Assembly (NCBI GenBank): GCA_022760475.1
Contig: JALEFZ010000095.1
Coordinates: 62,001-126,000 of the forward strand
Length of the DNA stretch: 64,000 nt
Reading direction: 5' to 3'
Source of the DNA: Bacteroidia bacterium
GTDB taxonomy: Bacteria > Bacteroidota > Bacteroidia > J057
How positions within the stretch are numbered: position 1 is the first letter of the stretch; each line of letters begins with the position of its first letter. A model generated the notes under the pieces. That model saw only the letters and a list, made by a program, of their open reading frames with translations, did not search any database and was not told the DNA's origin. Shown here piece by piece: positions 46,401-55,162 of the stretch. Both the position numbers and the translations under genes were made by a program.

Positions 46401-46440
46401 TTTTTTTAGAACGAATTGGAACCAATTCGTTCTAAAAAAA
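46401..46440. repeat. Perfect 19-bp palindrome
   Basis: TTTTTTTAGAACGAATTGG (46401-46419), a two-base AA loop, then the exact reverse complement (46422-46440). The T-run lies 5' and the A-run 3' on either strand, so it cannot work as a standard terminator. It may be a protein-binding palindrome or an element end. Confidence 0.9.
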
Positions 46441-46571
46441 AAATACCTCGTTGCCTGAGTTTATCCAAATAAAGAGAATTGATCAATTACCCCAAGTTGC
46501 CATTTAGAATGGCTATCAAAGTCAGTGAACAGTAAGGCTTATTAACAAATGCTAAAATACTTCTAAACGGC

Positions 46572-46706
46572 TTGACAAAGATTCTTCGCTGTCGCATAGC
46601 TAGACAAGTTGCCCTCCTATTTTACATGCTGCTAGGACGTAGATATCTAAAGCGAAGTTGTCTTCTTCAGAAGCGAATCTGAAAAATGAGCGACGAAAGA
46701 TCTTTA
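46572..46706. repeat. Imperfect inverted pair, REP-like
   Basis: AAAGATTCTTCGCTGTCGC near 46577 and the near reverse complement GAGCGACGAAAGATCTTT near 46689 face each other about 95 nt apart. The motif resembles extragenic repeats I remember from Bacteroidota, but no other full copy was noticed here. Confidence 0.5.
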
Positions 46707-46796
46707 AAACCTAGCCAGAAGTTAGGTAACTGGCGACTTGAGCTAAATAGAAAGGTTGAAAAACTGCCTACCATTGAACTCTAGCTCTACTTGAAA

Positions 46797-47831
46797 TTAC
46801 TTAATGGCATCAATCATAAGAAGAACCCCAGCTTGTAAATTAGCAATTTCAGTTTTGTAAGACTCAAAATCCAAAATTCCGACCCTATATTCTGTTACAA
46901 CCGTTTCGAATCGAGAAGATAGAATCACTAAATTATTATAGTTTTGCCTTTCATTCCCTCTCAGGTAGTAATATTTGAATAAGTAGTCGAATGTTTCCTT
47001 GATTTCGTTTTTCCCCACCAGGTTTTTTAAATGGATTTTCAAGGCATCATTATTAGGAAAATCCTCTAAATTCAGGCCATTTGCTTTTTCTATTAACACC
47101 TTCGAGTTTTTGGTAATCTCTGTACTTATCTTTAATTCTTTTTGACTATTATCCCAGAGTTTGTTGAAATTATTGTAGTAGGTATCGTATAGATCTTCTG
47201 GTTGTTCGTAATCATCTACACAAATTATCCAAGGATTATCGACCGCCGATGAACCTACCAAGACATGGCCTTTAAAGGCATATTGGGAAATGATGTACAC
47301 CGGAAGTTCTGTAAACTCACTAGTAAATTGGATCTCCAGGTTAATATTCTTTTTGGAAGCCTCAATTTTAGCTAATTGTTCAATAATGGTTTCAGGTTTA
47401 TTTAATCCTACAGGCTCAACAACTTCTCTTTTATTATTTAGAGCAGCGATAATTTTGCTTAGTCCCTTATTCAACCTGATTATATTGTCATTCTTCTTAA
47501 GTGACCTTGACCTCATGTATGCAATCTCAGAAAACGGGTTGAGAAGGAGTATCTGAATCTTATAACCAAATTCGGAAGACAGAGAAACTATTTCAACCAA
47601 AAGGTTTTGCGGAAAAGTATCCGAAAAAAAACTATCCAGTATTTTGACATATGCATACTTACCATCAAGCCTTTTGGGGAGATAATCATCTAAAGCAGAA
47701 AATCCGATCCTTTTGGCTTTTTCAAACCTATTTTGTAAGCTCTTTGGGAATTCTTCTGGTAAAGCCACCTCCTGAATTCCATAAAAACCTTTGAAAGGTT
47801 CTGATTTATAATTTTTTCTCTTATTACTCAT
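46797..47831 (-). CDS. Protein with unknown alpha/beta domain and C-terminal effector-associated domain (EAD11-like)
   Basis: 344 residues, no signal peptide. Residues of about 252-344 match, from memory, effector-associated domain 11: GKNEIKETFDYLF, then NNLVILSSRFETVVTEYRVGILDFESY and TEIANLQAGVLLMIDAI, the same LLSSR...eeR.GiI...ey...nri...LL.lid pattern. EADs are small helical adaptors that bring effectors to NTPase or protease cores in bacterial conflict systems through like-with-like contacts. Residues 1-250 form an alpha/beta domain (LLVEIVSLSSEFGYKIQILLLNP, then KGHVLVGSSAVDNPWIICVDD) that recalls degenerate phospholipase-D-like or DUF5919-type sensor domains; no HKD active site is seen. 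AT-rich and overlapping the YbaK-like gene by 8 nt, so translationally coupled. The EAD call is a pattern match, not a search result. Confidence 0.6.
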   Translation of the reverse strand: MSNKRKNYKSEPFKGFYGIQEVALPEEFPKSLQNRFEKAKRIGFSALDDYLPKRLDGKYAYVKILDSFFSDTFPQNLLVEIVSLSSEFGYKIQILLLNPFSEIAYMRSRSLKKNDNIIRLNKGLSKIIAALNNKREVVEPVGLNKPETIIEQLAKIEASKKNINLEIQFTSEFTELPVYIISQYAFKGHVLVGSSAVDNPWIICVDDYEQPEDLYDTYYNNFNKLWDNSQKELKISTEITKNSKVLIEKANGLNLEDFPNNDALKIHLKNLVGKNEIKETFDYLFKYYYLRGNERQNYNNLVILSSRFETVVTEYRVGILDFESYKTEIANLQAGVLLMIDAIK

Positions 47832-48372
47832 CTCTAAATTGTATAAAGTCTAACACACTATTATTCTGAGCCTCCAATAATAATTTCGGAGAAAACTTGA
47901 CATATCCATTAAGTTCACCATCATTCGTCCACACAAAACTTTCCTGAAATACCGTAGGAGAAATTACATGGTGCAGATTCCATAAACTTATCAATAAAGG
48001 ATTAACAGTCCCTTTGATTGAATTGAATGTAGATAATTCCTTATCTGTGGCTAACCTTATTTTAGTTTTGTTCCCAAAAATATCTCTATGAATCTTATTG
48101 ACTTTCTTGGGATCTATTCTCTCATTTCCTCTTAAGTGAAAAAGTAAAAATCCACCTCTTAACTTTAACATGATTGACTTTAATTCTTGGTGAGGTTTTA
48201 TACCCCTCACCCGTATTGCATCTTCACAATTATTGACTGGTTCATGAGCATTTGGTTTCCAATAAAACTTTTCGGAAAATTTTGTTTGAATGATCTCTGA
48301 CAAATGCTCAATCCTAGTAGGTAATGCTATTTTAGTAATTTTTTCAACTACTACTTTATTGCTTAGAATCAT
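47824..48372 (-). CDS. Stand-alone YbaK/ProX-type aminoacyl-tRNA editing domain protein
   Basis: 182 residues, no other domain. The order HEPVNNCEDAIRVRGIKPHQ, LKSIMLKLRGGFLLFHLRG, ERIDPKKVNKI, KIRLATDKELSTF and KGTVNPLL follows the YbaK/prolyl-tRNA-editing fold. The Lys in QELKSIMLK sits where family members have the catalytic Lys of the deacylase site. Such proteins hydrolyse misacylated tRNA such as Cys- or Ala-tRNA(Pro). It ends in ATGAGTAA, which overlaps the start of the EAD-bearing gene. No tRNA synthetase lies near, and the composition is AT-rich, so a housekeeping trans-editing role is less likely than a function tied to the partner (inference). Confidence 0.72.
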   Translation of the reverse strand: MILSNKVVVEKITKIALPTRIEHLSEIIQTKFSEKFYWKPNAHEPVNNCEDAIRVRGIKPHQELKSIMLKLRGGFLLFHLRGNERIDPKKVNKIHRDIFGNKTKIRLATDKELSTFNSIKGTVNPLLISLWNLHHVISPTVFQESFVWTNDGELNGYVKFSPKLLLEAQNNSVLDFIQFRDE

Positions 48373-48850
48373 GGTTTATTTAAAATAATTATTTTATATG
48401 AAATATAGTAAATCTGACCTTATAAATTTTTCTTAAATCAGATTTGGGCTTTTCATATTTAAAGGAATTTCCTCTATTTAAGACGTAACTTTTTAGAATT
48501 GACACCTTGTGAATTGGAAAGTCTCGATACAACATGCTTCAGCCATAAAGATCTCATCCAGACGCTGCCAAAGTCATGATAAGTTGCTCCATATCAAGCC
48601 ATAGAAATTGACCCATAAAAAAACACAGCTGACTATATTTTGATGGGAGGGTTATATTCAAGTTCTGAATATACATTTTTACCTAAATAGTTATTTGTCT
48701 CAATACAGAATGACCAAACGATAACAAATCGTTCAGTCAACAGGGTAAGATCTTAATGAATGCGACAAGCCTGAAAAAGGGGTAGGGATTACTTTGTATA
48801 TTTTTACTTTAAATAAAAAAATAAGACGGTGAGTTATGCCAACCCTATCC
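48373..48850. other. 478-nt AT-rich intergenic region upstream of the YbaK/EAD pair
   Basis: Very AT-rich just before the YbaK-like start. No supported gene. The only structure noticed is a short inverted pair, GGTAGGGAT near 48780 and ATCCCTACC near 48847, about 60 nt apart, at the border with the lipoprotein gene. Confidence 0.5.
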
Positions 48851-49264
48851 CTACCGCCTGGATACCCTTCTGTACTTCTGCGCACAAGGCTCTATACAAA
48901 AGAAATTAAGTATAAGAGACTGGCCATCGACAGAATAGTCAACTTGCCAGGTAAGGGATGCACAATCACCTGAACGAAGTACTTTCTCGCTTACAGAATA
49001 GGTTCCCTGCATACTTGAGCCTGACTGTGCGGAGAATTTGCATAAGGCGGTATTGGAGGTAAAGGTGCCATCATTGAGGAAGCGGATTTCCGCATCGCTG
49101 TCTACGGGCTGGAAAGTCCCACTCCCATCACCGGGATCAGCCAGTACTTCCTCCAATCGCCATGTGCCCAATAAGTTGGGGTCAGTAACCCCTTCAATGA
49201 TCTCTTGAGTACATGAACTGAAGGTCAAAATGGCAATAAGCAGAAGAAAATTAGCCGTGCTCAT
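48851..49264 (-). CDS. Lipocalin-like lipoprotein
   Basis: 137 residues. Leader with lipobox FSSC (Cys18). The mature part LLGTWRLEEVLADPGDGSGTFQPVDSDAEIRFLNDGTF is the opening of a small lipocalin-like barrel often seen in Bacteroidota lipoproteins, with EIRFLNDGTFTSN and three or four later Cys residues that may pair. Ligand unknown. Divergent from the nitrilase gene. Confidence 0.75.
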   Translation of the reverse strand: MSTANFLLLIAILTFSSCTQEIIEGVTDPNLLGTWRLEEVLADPGDGSGTFQPVDSDAEIRFLNDGTFTSNTALCKFSAQSGSSMQGTYSVSEKVLRSGDCASLTWQVDYSVDGQSLILNFFCIEPCAQKYRRVSRR

Positions 49265-49337
49265 TTACTTTTTTTTAATAAAGACGCTTACCTTACTGAA
49301 TGTGCTGATCTTTTTTTCTTTTAAATGAATATAAGCA

Positions 49338-50249
49338 ATGCCCCATCCATATAACATACTAAGAGCCTGCGTGATACAGGATAGCCCGGTATTCTTTGAC
49401 AAAGCCGCTACCCTTGAAAAAGTCAAAAAACTTGTCGATCAACATAGCACCAACTGCGACTTGATGCTCTTTCCTGAATCCTTCATCCCTGCCTACCCTA
49501 GAGGATTTGACTTTGGGGCGAAGGTTGGAAGCAGAAGCATGGAGGGAAGAGAGCTGTACCACACATATTGGCGAGAGAGCTTCGAATTGGGGACAGAAGA
49601 TGAAGAACAATTATCCGAAATAGCCCGACTAGCCTCTATTTTCCTAGTGATTGGGGTAACAGAGCGAACGGCAAAAAATGGAAGCCTCTATTGCTCGATG
49701 TTGTACTTCAACCCTGAAGGCAAACTGATGGGAGTCCATCGCAAGATTAAGCCCACCGGAACCGAACGGCTCATTTGGGCGGAGGCGGGTGCTGAATCTC
49801 TGGTAAGTTTCCAAACTCCCTATGGCATCATGGGCGGACTCATTTGTTGGGAAAACTATATGCCACTGGCCAGAATGGCCATGTACAAGCAGGGAGTTCA
49901 ACTCTACATGGCTCCTACTGCTGACTCCCGGACAGCGTGGACAGCTTCCATGCAACACATCGCCCTGGAAGGAAGATGCTTTGTTTTAGCAGCTAATCAG
50001 TTCATTAGCAAATCAGAATATCCCGAGAAATATCAAAAATTCGTCAAAGAGGAAGATGAAATATTATGCCGAGGAGGTAGCTTGATTGTGTCACCCTTGG
50101 GGGAAATACTCGCTGGGCCATTGTATGGTGAAGCGGGAGTGCTTTCTGTAGAGTTGGACCTGGACATGATCATCAAGGCCAAACTCGACTTTGATCCCAT
50201 TGGGCATTATAACCGCAGCGATATATTCAATTTCAGTATAAATGGATAG
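49338..50249 (+). CDS. Nitrilase / carbon-nitrogen hydrolase family protein
   Basis: 303 residues, the usual length. The Glu-Lys-Cys triad is visible: Glu47 in LFPESF, Lys136 in HRKIKPT, Cys170 in GGLICWENYM. GGLICWEN and the long N-terminal FIPAYPRGF are typical of the true nitrilase branch, which turns R-CN into the acid and ammonia, rather than the amidase branches; aliphatic or aromatic substrate preference cannot be read. Cytoplasmic and apparently monocistronic, divergent from the lipoprotein upstream. Confidence 0.9.
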   Translation: MPHPYNILRACVIQDSPVFFDKAATLEKVKKLVDQHSTNCDLMLFPESFIPAYPRGFDFGAKVGSRSMEGRELYHTYWRESFELGTEDEEQLSEIARLASIFLVIGVTERTAKNGSLYCSMLYFNPEGKLMGVHRKIKPTGTERLIWAEAGAESLVSFQTPYGIMGGLICWENYMPLARMAMYKQGVQLYMAPTADSRTAWTASMQHIALEGRCFVLAANQFISKSEYPEKYQKFVKEEDEILCRGGSLIVSPLGEILAGPLYGEAGVLSVELDLDMIIKAKLDFDPIGHYNRSDIFNFSING

Positions 50250-50392
50250 CCTTATTCACAATTTATAAAATATATCAAAAACTAGATATTTCACATTATC
50301 AACTTCCTTAACAATTTGGAAACCTGAACAGGGAAATTACTTAACTGATAATTGTCTATTTGGGGCGAATCTTACCAAATTCTAATTATCAT

Positions 50393-53300
50393 ATGAAAAT
50401 CTCTACTCAAGTGATTATTTTGGTACTTATGATTGCGACGAGCCTTTCGGCTTTCGGGCAATCCAAAGTGCTGAATTTTGTTTCAACCTACGATGCGGGT
50501 TCCTTCGATGAGGGTGCAGCCGAGATCGTAGCCTATTATGGCAACCGTCTTTTCTTGACCAATGCAGAAAATGACGCCCTTGATATCATCGATATCACTG
50601 ATCCTTTCAAGCCGACCCTGATCAGGTCAATCGACATTACCACCTATGGTGAAGGCCTGAACTCTGTAGCAACCAGTTCTTCTGGAAACGTAGCAATGGC
50701 CATCGAAGGCATGGATCAAATGCCAGGTAAAATCGTCGTATTAGATACTGCGGGTGCCCTTATAGCTGAGTATGCCGCTGGCGTATTGCCCGACATGGTA
50801 ACTTTTACGCCTGATGGGAATTACATCATCTCTGCCAACGAAGGCGAGCCAAATGACGATTACGATGTAGATCCAGAAGGCTCTATCACCGTAGTAGACA
50901 TCAGCGGAGGTGCCGCTACAGGTGTGGTTTCTCAAATCACGCTAACTGCCTGGAACGACCAGAAGTACTCCTTGATCAATGCTGGTGTGCGCATCTTCGG
51001 TGTGGATTCAACCAATTCCGACCTGATAGCCAATGTAGCCAACGACCTGGAGCCTGAGTACGTAACCGTAGATCCTAACAGCGACAGCATCGCATATGTA
51101 GTATGTCAGGAAAACAACGCCATGATCGTAATCGACTACAAAAATGCCGTAGCCGTTGACATCCTGCCTTTCGGATTCAAAGATCATAGCACAGGTACTG
51201 CAACCCTACAGGAATTCAGAATCAATGACCTTCCCAACTTGCCTACACTGGGTACACCCGTATATGGAGGTGGACAACCAACTGTAAAGCTGGGTGGATT
51301 CTCTGGTCTTTGGTATGACGCTGCTCGGTCTACCAGCACCAATGCTGTATTCTACGCCATTCCTGACCGTGGCCCCAACGATGGCGCAGTTAACAGAAGT
51401 ACCCTTACTCGCCCAATGGCGAAAAACCTTCGCCCATTCAAATTGCCTGACTATCAAGCCAGGATTGTGAAGTTCAGTGTAGATTTGACCACAAATACAC
51501 TAACCCTTGACTCAGCAGATCAAATCTTCCTGACTGCTCCTGATGGAGTTACTCCCATCTCTGGACGTGGAAACATCCCTACCATAGACGAAGTTCCTGT
51601 TACCTACACTGACCCAAATACCCCTTACAACGATAGCTCATTCTTCGATGGAACGACCTATTATCACCAACTTCCCTATGACCCATATGGTGGAGATTTT
51701 GAGGGAATTTTCAGGGCACCTGGCAGCGGAAATTACTTTATGGTTGATGAGTACAGACCAGCTATTTACGCCTTTAACAGTACTGGTGTAATGCTAGCCC
51801 GATATATTCCAGGGGCAATTGGAAAGGAAATTTTCTTCTCTGAATATGCAGAGGGTTCTTCCAACAACAAATACCTGGAGATCTACAACCCAACTGATTC
51901 TACCATTGACTTCAACAATTACCTGCTTGTAAACTGTTCCAATGGTTGTAATGTAGCAGGAGAATGGGATTTTGACAATACCGCCCTTATCGCCAATAAG
52001 ACCTTGGCTCCTGGGGAAGTTTTTGTGATTGCTCACCCTTCTGCTCAGGCTGATATCCTGGCCCAGGCTGATACTACCTTCCAATTCCTATCCAACGGTG
52101 ATGATTGGTATGGAATCGTTAGAGCTTCTGACAGCTCCATTGTAGACCAGGTTGGAGAATTCTCTGTAACGGATCCTGGATCTGGTTGGGATGTAGCCGG
52201 GGTTCCTGCCGGAACCAGGGATCAAACATTGATCAGAAAAAGATTTGTAACCAAAGGGAACGCAGACTGGAACATTGCAGCCAGCGGAGATAGCATCAAC
52301 TCTGAGTGGATCGTTGAAATTCGTCCTACTGCAGATACCGTATTGGCTACCCTGGGTTCTCATGAGGCAGATTACACTGAATATGCTATTGACAACCTAG
52401 GCACTAACGGCCTTACTTTACCAGCAGTTTACAACAACAGAAGAGCCAACCGCGGATTCGAAGCAATTGCTCTAGACACCGATAGAATAAGAATAGCTGC
52501 CTTCATCCAGACCCCTATGGATAATCCAAATAGTGGAGTAAGACACAGCGATGTGGTTCGTATCCTTATGGTTAATGGAGGGGGTGTTCCTGTTGCAGAA
52601 TATGTTTACCTACTTGAGCAAAATTCTCGTTCCAGATTTGGAATTAGCAGGGTAGACAAAATTGGTGATGCAGTTTACATTGGAAACGACAAGTACTGGG
52701 TTCTTGAAAGAGATTCTTCCAATCCTGATGAAGAAGAAGGGAAAAAATACGTATTCGAAATTGACCTCTCTGGTGCGACCAACATCCTGGGAACCGAACT
52801 TTCCAACAGAACTGAAGGTGCTACCCTAGAGTCCATGTCTGCGGATGAACTTGCTGCTATGGGCATCAGACCTGCTGCAAAGCGTAAGGTGGTTAATCTT
52901 CCTTCCATCGGCTACCTGGCTTCTGACAAGCCTGAAGGCCTGGCCTTGATTCCTGGCGTTGGGATGGCTGTTTTGAACGACAACGACTTCGGTTTGGCTG
53001 GCGCAGGTGTTAGCGACAACAGCATCCTGGGCATCATCTGTTTCGGAGACAACTACAGCCTGGATGCTTCCAACCGCGACGACTCTATCCGTTTCGAAAA
53101 CTGGAACGTATTCGGTATGTACCAGCCTGACGCAACCAAAGCCTACGACTTCAACGGTGATACCTACATCTTCACTGCCAACGAAGGTGATGCACGTGAT
53201 TACGATGGTTTCTCTGAAGAAGAAAGAGCGGGTGACCTCGACCTTGATCCAGTTGCCTTCCCTGACTTCGCCAACCTACAGATGGATGAAAACCTGGGCC

Positions 53301-54064
53301 GTATCAACACTACCACTACCCTTGGAGACCTTGATGGAGATGATGACTACGATGAGATCTACGTATACGGTGCCCGTTCATTCTCTATCTGGGACAAATA
53401 TGGAAACCAGGTTTGGGACAGCGGAAACGACTTTGGTAAAATCGTAGCAGACTCTGTACCTGCTCACTTCAACTCTACCAATGACGACAACGATTCCTTC
53501 GACAACCGTTCTGATGACAAGGGTACTGAGCCTGAGGCCATCGAACTGGGTACAGTAGACGGAACTGTTTATGCCTTCATCGGTCTTGAGAGAATGGGTG
53601 GAATCATGGTATATGACGTTACTGATCCTAAGGCTCCTGTATTCGTAGAGTACGAGCTAAACAGAGACTTCAACTTCCCTGCTGACACTTCAGCGGCTGG
53701 AGACCTTGCTCCAGAGGACATCAAGTTTATCACTGGTGATGACAGCCCGGTTCCTGGAACTGCCATGATCGCTGTTGCAAACGAAGTATCGGGTACAGTT
53801 ACCCTTTACTCTGTAGGTGATAAGTTGAGCATCAATGTAGAGGAGGAAGTAGAAACCAACACTCCATTGGTGGTATATCCCAACCCTGTAAACGGAAGCC
53901 AGTTGTTCTTCAACAAAGTTGGCAACTACACCATCTTCAACATGGTTGGACAGCAAGTAGCTACAGTTGAGAACGCCAAAAACGTAAACGTATCAAGCCT
54001 TAAGCCTGGTGTTTATGTGATTCGTTCTGACAAGAATGAGGCGACTCGTTTTGTTAAGAAGTAA
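50393..54064 (+). CDS. Secreted choice-of-anchor-I protein with phytase-like and lamin-tail domains and T9SS tail
   Basis: 1223 residues from the ATG at 50393, signal peptide ending near LSAFGQ. Residues of about 25-265 are the first part of a choice-of-anchor-I propeller (STYDAGSFDEGAAEIVAYYGNRLFL). About 290-790 holds an 'esterase-like activity of phytase' domain (GGFSGLWYDAA, AIPDRGPNDGAVN), itself interrupted by a lamin-tail-type domain (about 480-590, FSEYAEGSSNNKYLEIYNPTD). The choice-of-anchor-I part then resumes (YDFNGDTYIFTANEGDARDYDGFSEEERAGD), and a T9SS domain ends the protein (VVYPNPVNGSQLF). Probably a cell-surface enzyme or binding protein; phosphate release is only suggested by the phytase-like domain. 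Codon use looks strongly biased, as in highly expressed genes. Confidence 0.82.
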   Translation: MKISTQVIILVLMIATSLSAFGQSKVLNFVSTYDAGSFDEGAAEIVAYYGNRLFLTNAENDALDIIDITDPFKPTLIRSIDITTYGEGLNSVATSSSGNVAMAIEGMDQMPGKIVVLDTAGALIAEYAAGVLPDMVTFTPDGNYIISANEGEPNDDYDVDPEGSITVVDISGGAATGVVSQITLTAWNDQKYSLINAGVRIFGVDSTNSDLIANVANDLEPEYVTVDPNSDSIAYVVCQENNAMIVIDYKNAVAVDILPFGFKDHSTGTATLQEFRINDLPNLPTLGTPVYGGGQPTVKLGGFSGLWYDAARSTSTNAVFYAIPDRGPNDGAVNRSTLTRPMAKNLRPFKLPDYQARIVKFSVDLTTNTLTLDSADQIFLTAPDGVTPISGRGNIPTIDEVPVTYTDPNTPYNDSSFFDGTTYYHQLPYDPYGGDFEGIFRAPGSGNYFMVDEYRPAIYAFNSTGVMLARYIPGAIGKEIFFSEYAEGSSNNKYLEIYNPTDSTIDFNNYLLVNCSNGCNVAGEWDFDNTALIANKTLAPGEVFVIAHPSAQADILAQADTTFQFLSNGDDWYGIVRASDSSIVDQVGEFSVTDPGSGWDVAGVPAGTRDQTLIRKRFVTKGNADWNIAASGDSINSEWIVEIRPTADTVLATLGSHEADYTEYAIDNLGTNGLTLPAVYNNRRANRGFEAIALDTDRIRIAAFIQTPMDNPNSGVRHSDVVRILMVNGGGVPVAEYVYLLEQNSRSRFGISRVDKIGDAVYIGNDKYWVLERDSSNPDEEEGKKYVFEIDLSGATNILGTELSNRTEGATLESMSADELAAMGIRPAAKRKVVNLPSIGYLASDKPEGLALIPGVGMAVLNDNDFGLAGAGVSDNSILGIICFGDNYSLDASNRDDSIRFENWNVFGMYQPDATKAYDFNGDTYIFTANEGDARDYDGFSEEERAGDLDLDPVAFPDFANLQMDENLGRINTTTTLGDLDGDDDYDEIYVYGARSFSIWDKYGNQVWDSGNDFGKIVADSVPAHFNSTNDDNDSFDNRSDDKGTEPEAIELGTVDGTVYAFIGLERMGGIMVYDVTDPKAPVFVEYELNRDFNFPADTSAAGDLAPEDIKFITGDDSPVPGTAMIAVANEVSGTVTLYSVGDKLSINVEEEVETNTPLVVYPNPVNGSQLFFNKVGNYTIFNMVGQQVATVENAKNVNVSSLKPGVYVIRSDKNEATRFVKK

Positions 54065-54086
54065 GTTTGAATTGATTCAATAGAAT

Positions 54087-54125
54087 AAGGGGAGCTGTTT
54101 CAGGACAGTTCCCCTTTGTTTTTTG
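54087..54125 (+). terminator. Rho-independent terminator after the choice-of-anchor-I gene
   Basis: AAGGGGAGCTGTTT pairs, with a mismatch, with GACAGTTCCCCTTT (54087-54117) around a short CAG loop, followed by a T-rich run. Confidence 0.85.
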
Positions 54126-54140
54126 GGAAAAATGTCACAA

Positions 54141-54172
54141 AACCCTGACAGGGTTATAACCCTGTCAGGGCT
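54141..54172. repeat. Palindromic repeat, copy 2 of 2
   Basis: AACCCTGACAGGGTT-AT-AACCCTGTCAGGGCT, the same hairpin as at 21150-21182 with one end mismatch and a one-base shorter loop. It lies between convergent genes next to a terminator. Confidence 0.85.
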
Positions 54173-54182
54173 AACTGTAAAA

Positions 54183-55052
54183 TCAATCACGGCGAAGCCG
54201 CAATGGTCGTGGATCTCCATCAAATTCCTCCGAAACAGTCAACTGTTCATGCTTGTCTGTTCCAAGTCTATGCCTGAAGATATCCCAATTCCCATTTTGA
54301 TTGCTACCATAGTATAGCCATTTGCCATTCGTAGACCACCTGGCAATCAGTTCCCAGCCCGGCGTCTCAGTAATCCGCTCAACTTCTACAGCAGGATCTT
54401 CCAAGTTCATCACATATATTTCCTGGTTATCACTCCCATCACGATTGCTGCTAAATGCCATGAATTTGCCATCAGGTGAGATGTCAGGAGCTTCGTCATT
54501 GAAAGCATTTCGAGTCAGGTTCACCAACTCCTTCCCTTCTAAATTCATTTTAAAAATTTCCTGATTCCCCTTATGATTGGTGGTGAAGGCAATTTCATGG
54601 CTATTGGGAAACCACACTGGCTTAAACTGTTCCCCCTCCATATCCTCCGTAAGATTCCTGAATTCCTTCCCCCCTATTTCACTCACAAAAATATCTCCCT
54701 TACAGGCATACAATTCCCATTTCCCATCTGGTGAATACAACACATTTTTATCATCCAGTATGCAATTTGTCGGATGGGCAATCCTCCGACCCTTCATGTC
54801 AAAAAGCCCTTTTTCCATCCTGAAAATACTGTCTCCCTTTTGCATGAGATAAGTCAAGCTGCCATCAGCCCTTAAACTGGGTGCCCATTCCTCAAATTCA
54901 GTATTGGCAATGGCAATCAATTCTCTATCCTCCAAATCCAACAAAAAAATATCTGAATTGCCGCTTTGGCTCGTACTGTACAGGATAAACTCCCTTTTCA
55001 CACAAGAACTAAAAAGCATCAAGATTAATAAAAGGATGGGGTAAGGTTTCAT
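54183..55052 (-). CDS. TolB/WD40-like beta-propeller lipoprotein
   Basis: 289 residues with lipobox LFSSC (Cys17). The mature part is made of about six repeats of the TolB/PD40 type, each with a pattern such as NQEIFKMNLEGKELVNLTRN, DEAPDISPDGKFMAFSSNRDGS or NGNWDIFRHRL. This propeller is found in the TolB component of the Tol-Pal system and in many Bacteroidota envelope lipoproteins. Without TolA, Pal or other tol genes nearby, a Tol role is not supported; it more likely binds a peptide or sugar at the envelope. Confidence 0.85.
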   Translation of the reverse strand: MKPYPILLLILMLFSSCVKREFILYSTSQSGNSDIFLLDLEDRELIAIANTEFEEWAPSLRADGSLTYLMQKGDSIFRMEKGLFDMKGRRIAHPTNCILDDKNVLYSPDGKWELYACKGDIFVSEIGGKEFRNLTEDMEGEQFKPVWFPNSHEIAFTTNHKGNQEIFKMNLEGKELVNLTRNAFNDEAPDISPDGKFMAFSSNRDGSDNQEIYVMNLEDPAVEVERITETPGWELIARWSTNGKWLYYGSNQNGNWDIFRHRLGTDKHEQLTVSEEFDGDPRPLRLRRD

Positions 55053-55103
55053 GAATGGGTCTTTTTGAATAAAAAAATGACTTGTGTGAACTTAATTTAG
55101 CAA

Positions 55104-55142
55104 ATAAAAAAACTCCGAAGGCAATGGTTCACCTTCGGAGTT
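55104..55142 (-). terminator. Terminator of the PKD/outer-membrane-barrel gene
   Basis: On the minus strand AACTCCGAAGG and CCTTCGGAGTT (55111-55121 and 55132-55142) form an 11-bp stem followed by about seven Ts. Confidence 0.93.
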
Positions 55143-55162
55143 TCAAAATATCTTTTCAGTCC

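Larger units (their letters stand above)
46366..46796. other. 431-nt intergenic region with palindrome and REP-like repeats
   Basis: No ORF of note. It contains the 19-bp-arm palindrome at 46401-46440 and the imperfect inverted pair near 46572-46706; the rest is AT-rich and unexplained. It forms the downstream border of the AT-rich island. Confidence 0.6.

Noticed and set aside
46401-46440. Palindrome as a rho-independent terminator for the receptor gene
   Set aside because: The T-run lies on the 5' arm and As on the 3' arm in both directions, so no U-tract follows the stem.
46366-48850. Island as a prophage or insertion sequence remnant
   Set aside because: No transposase, integrase, recombinase or tRNA-like attachment site was seen; only composition and palindromes suggest transfer.
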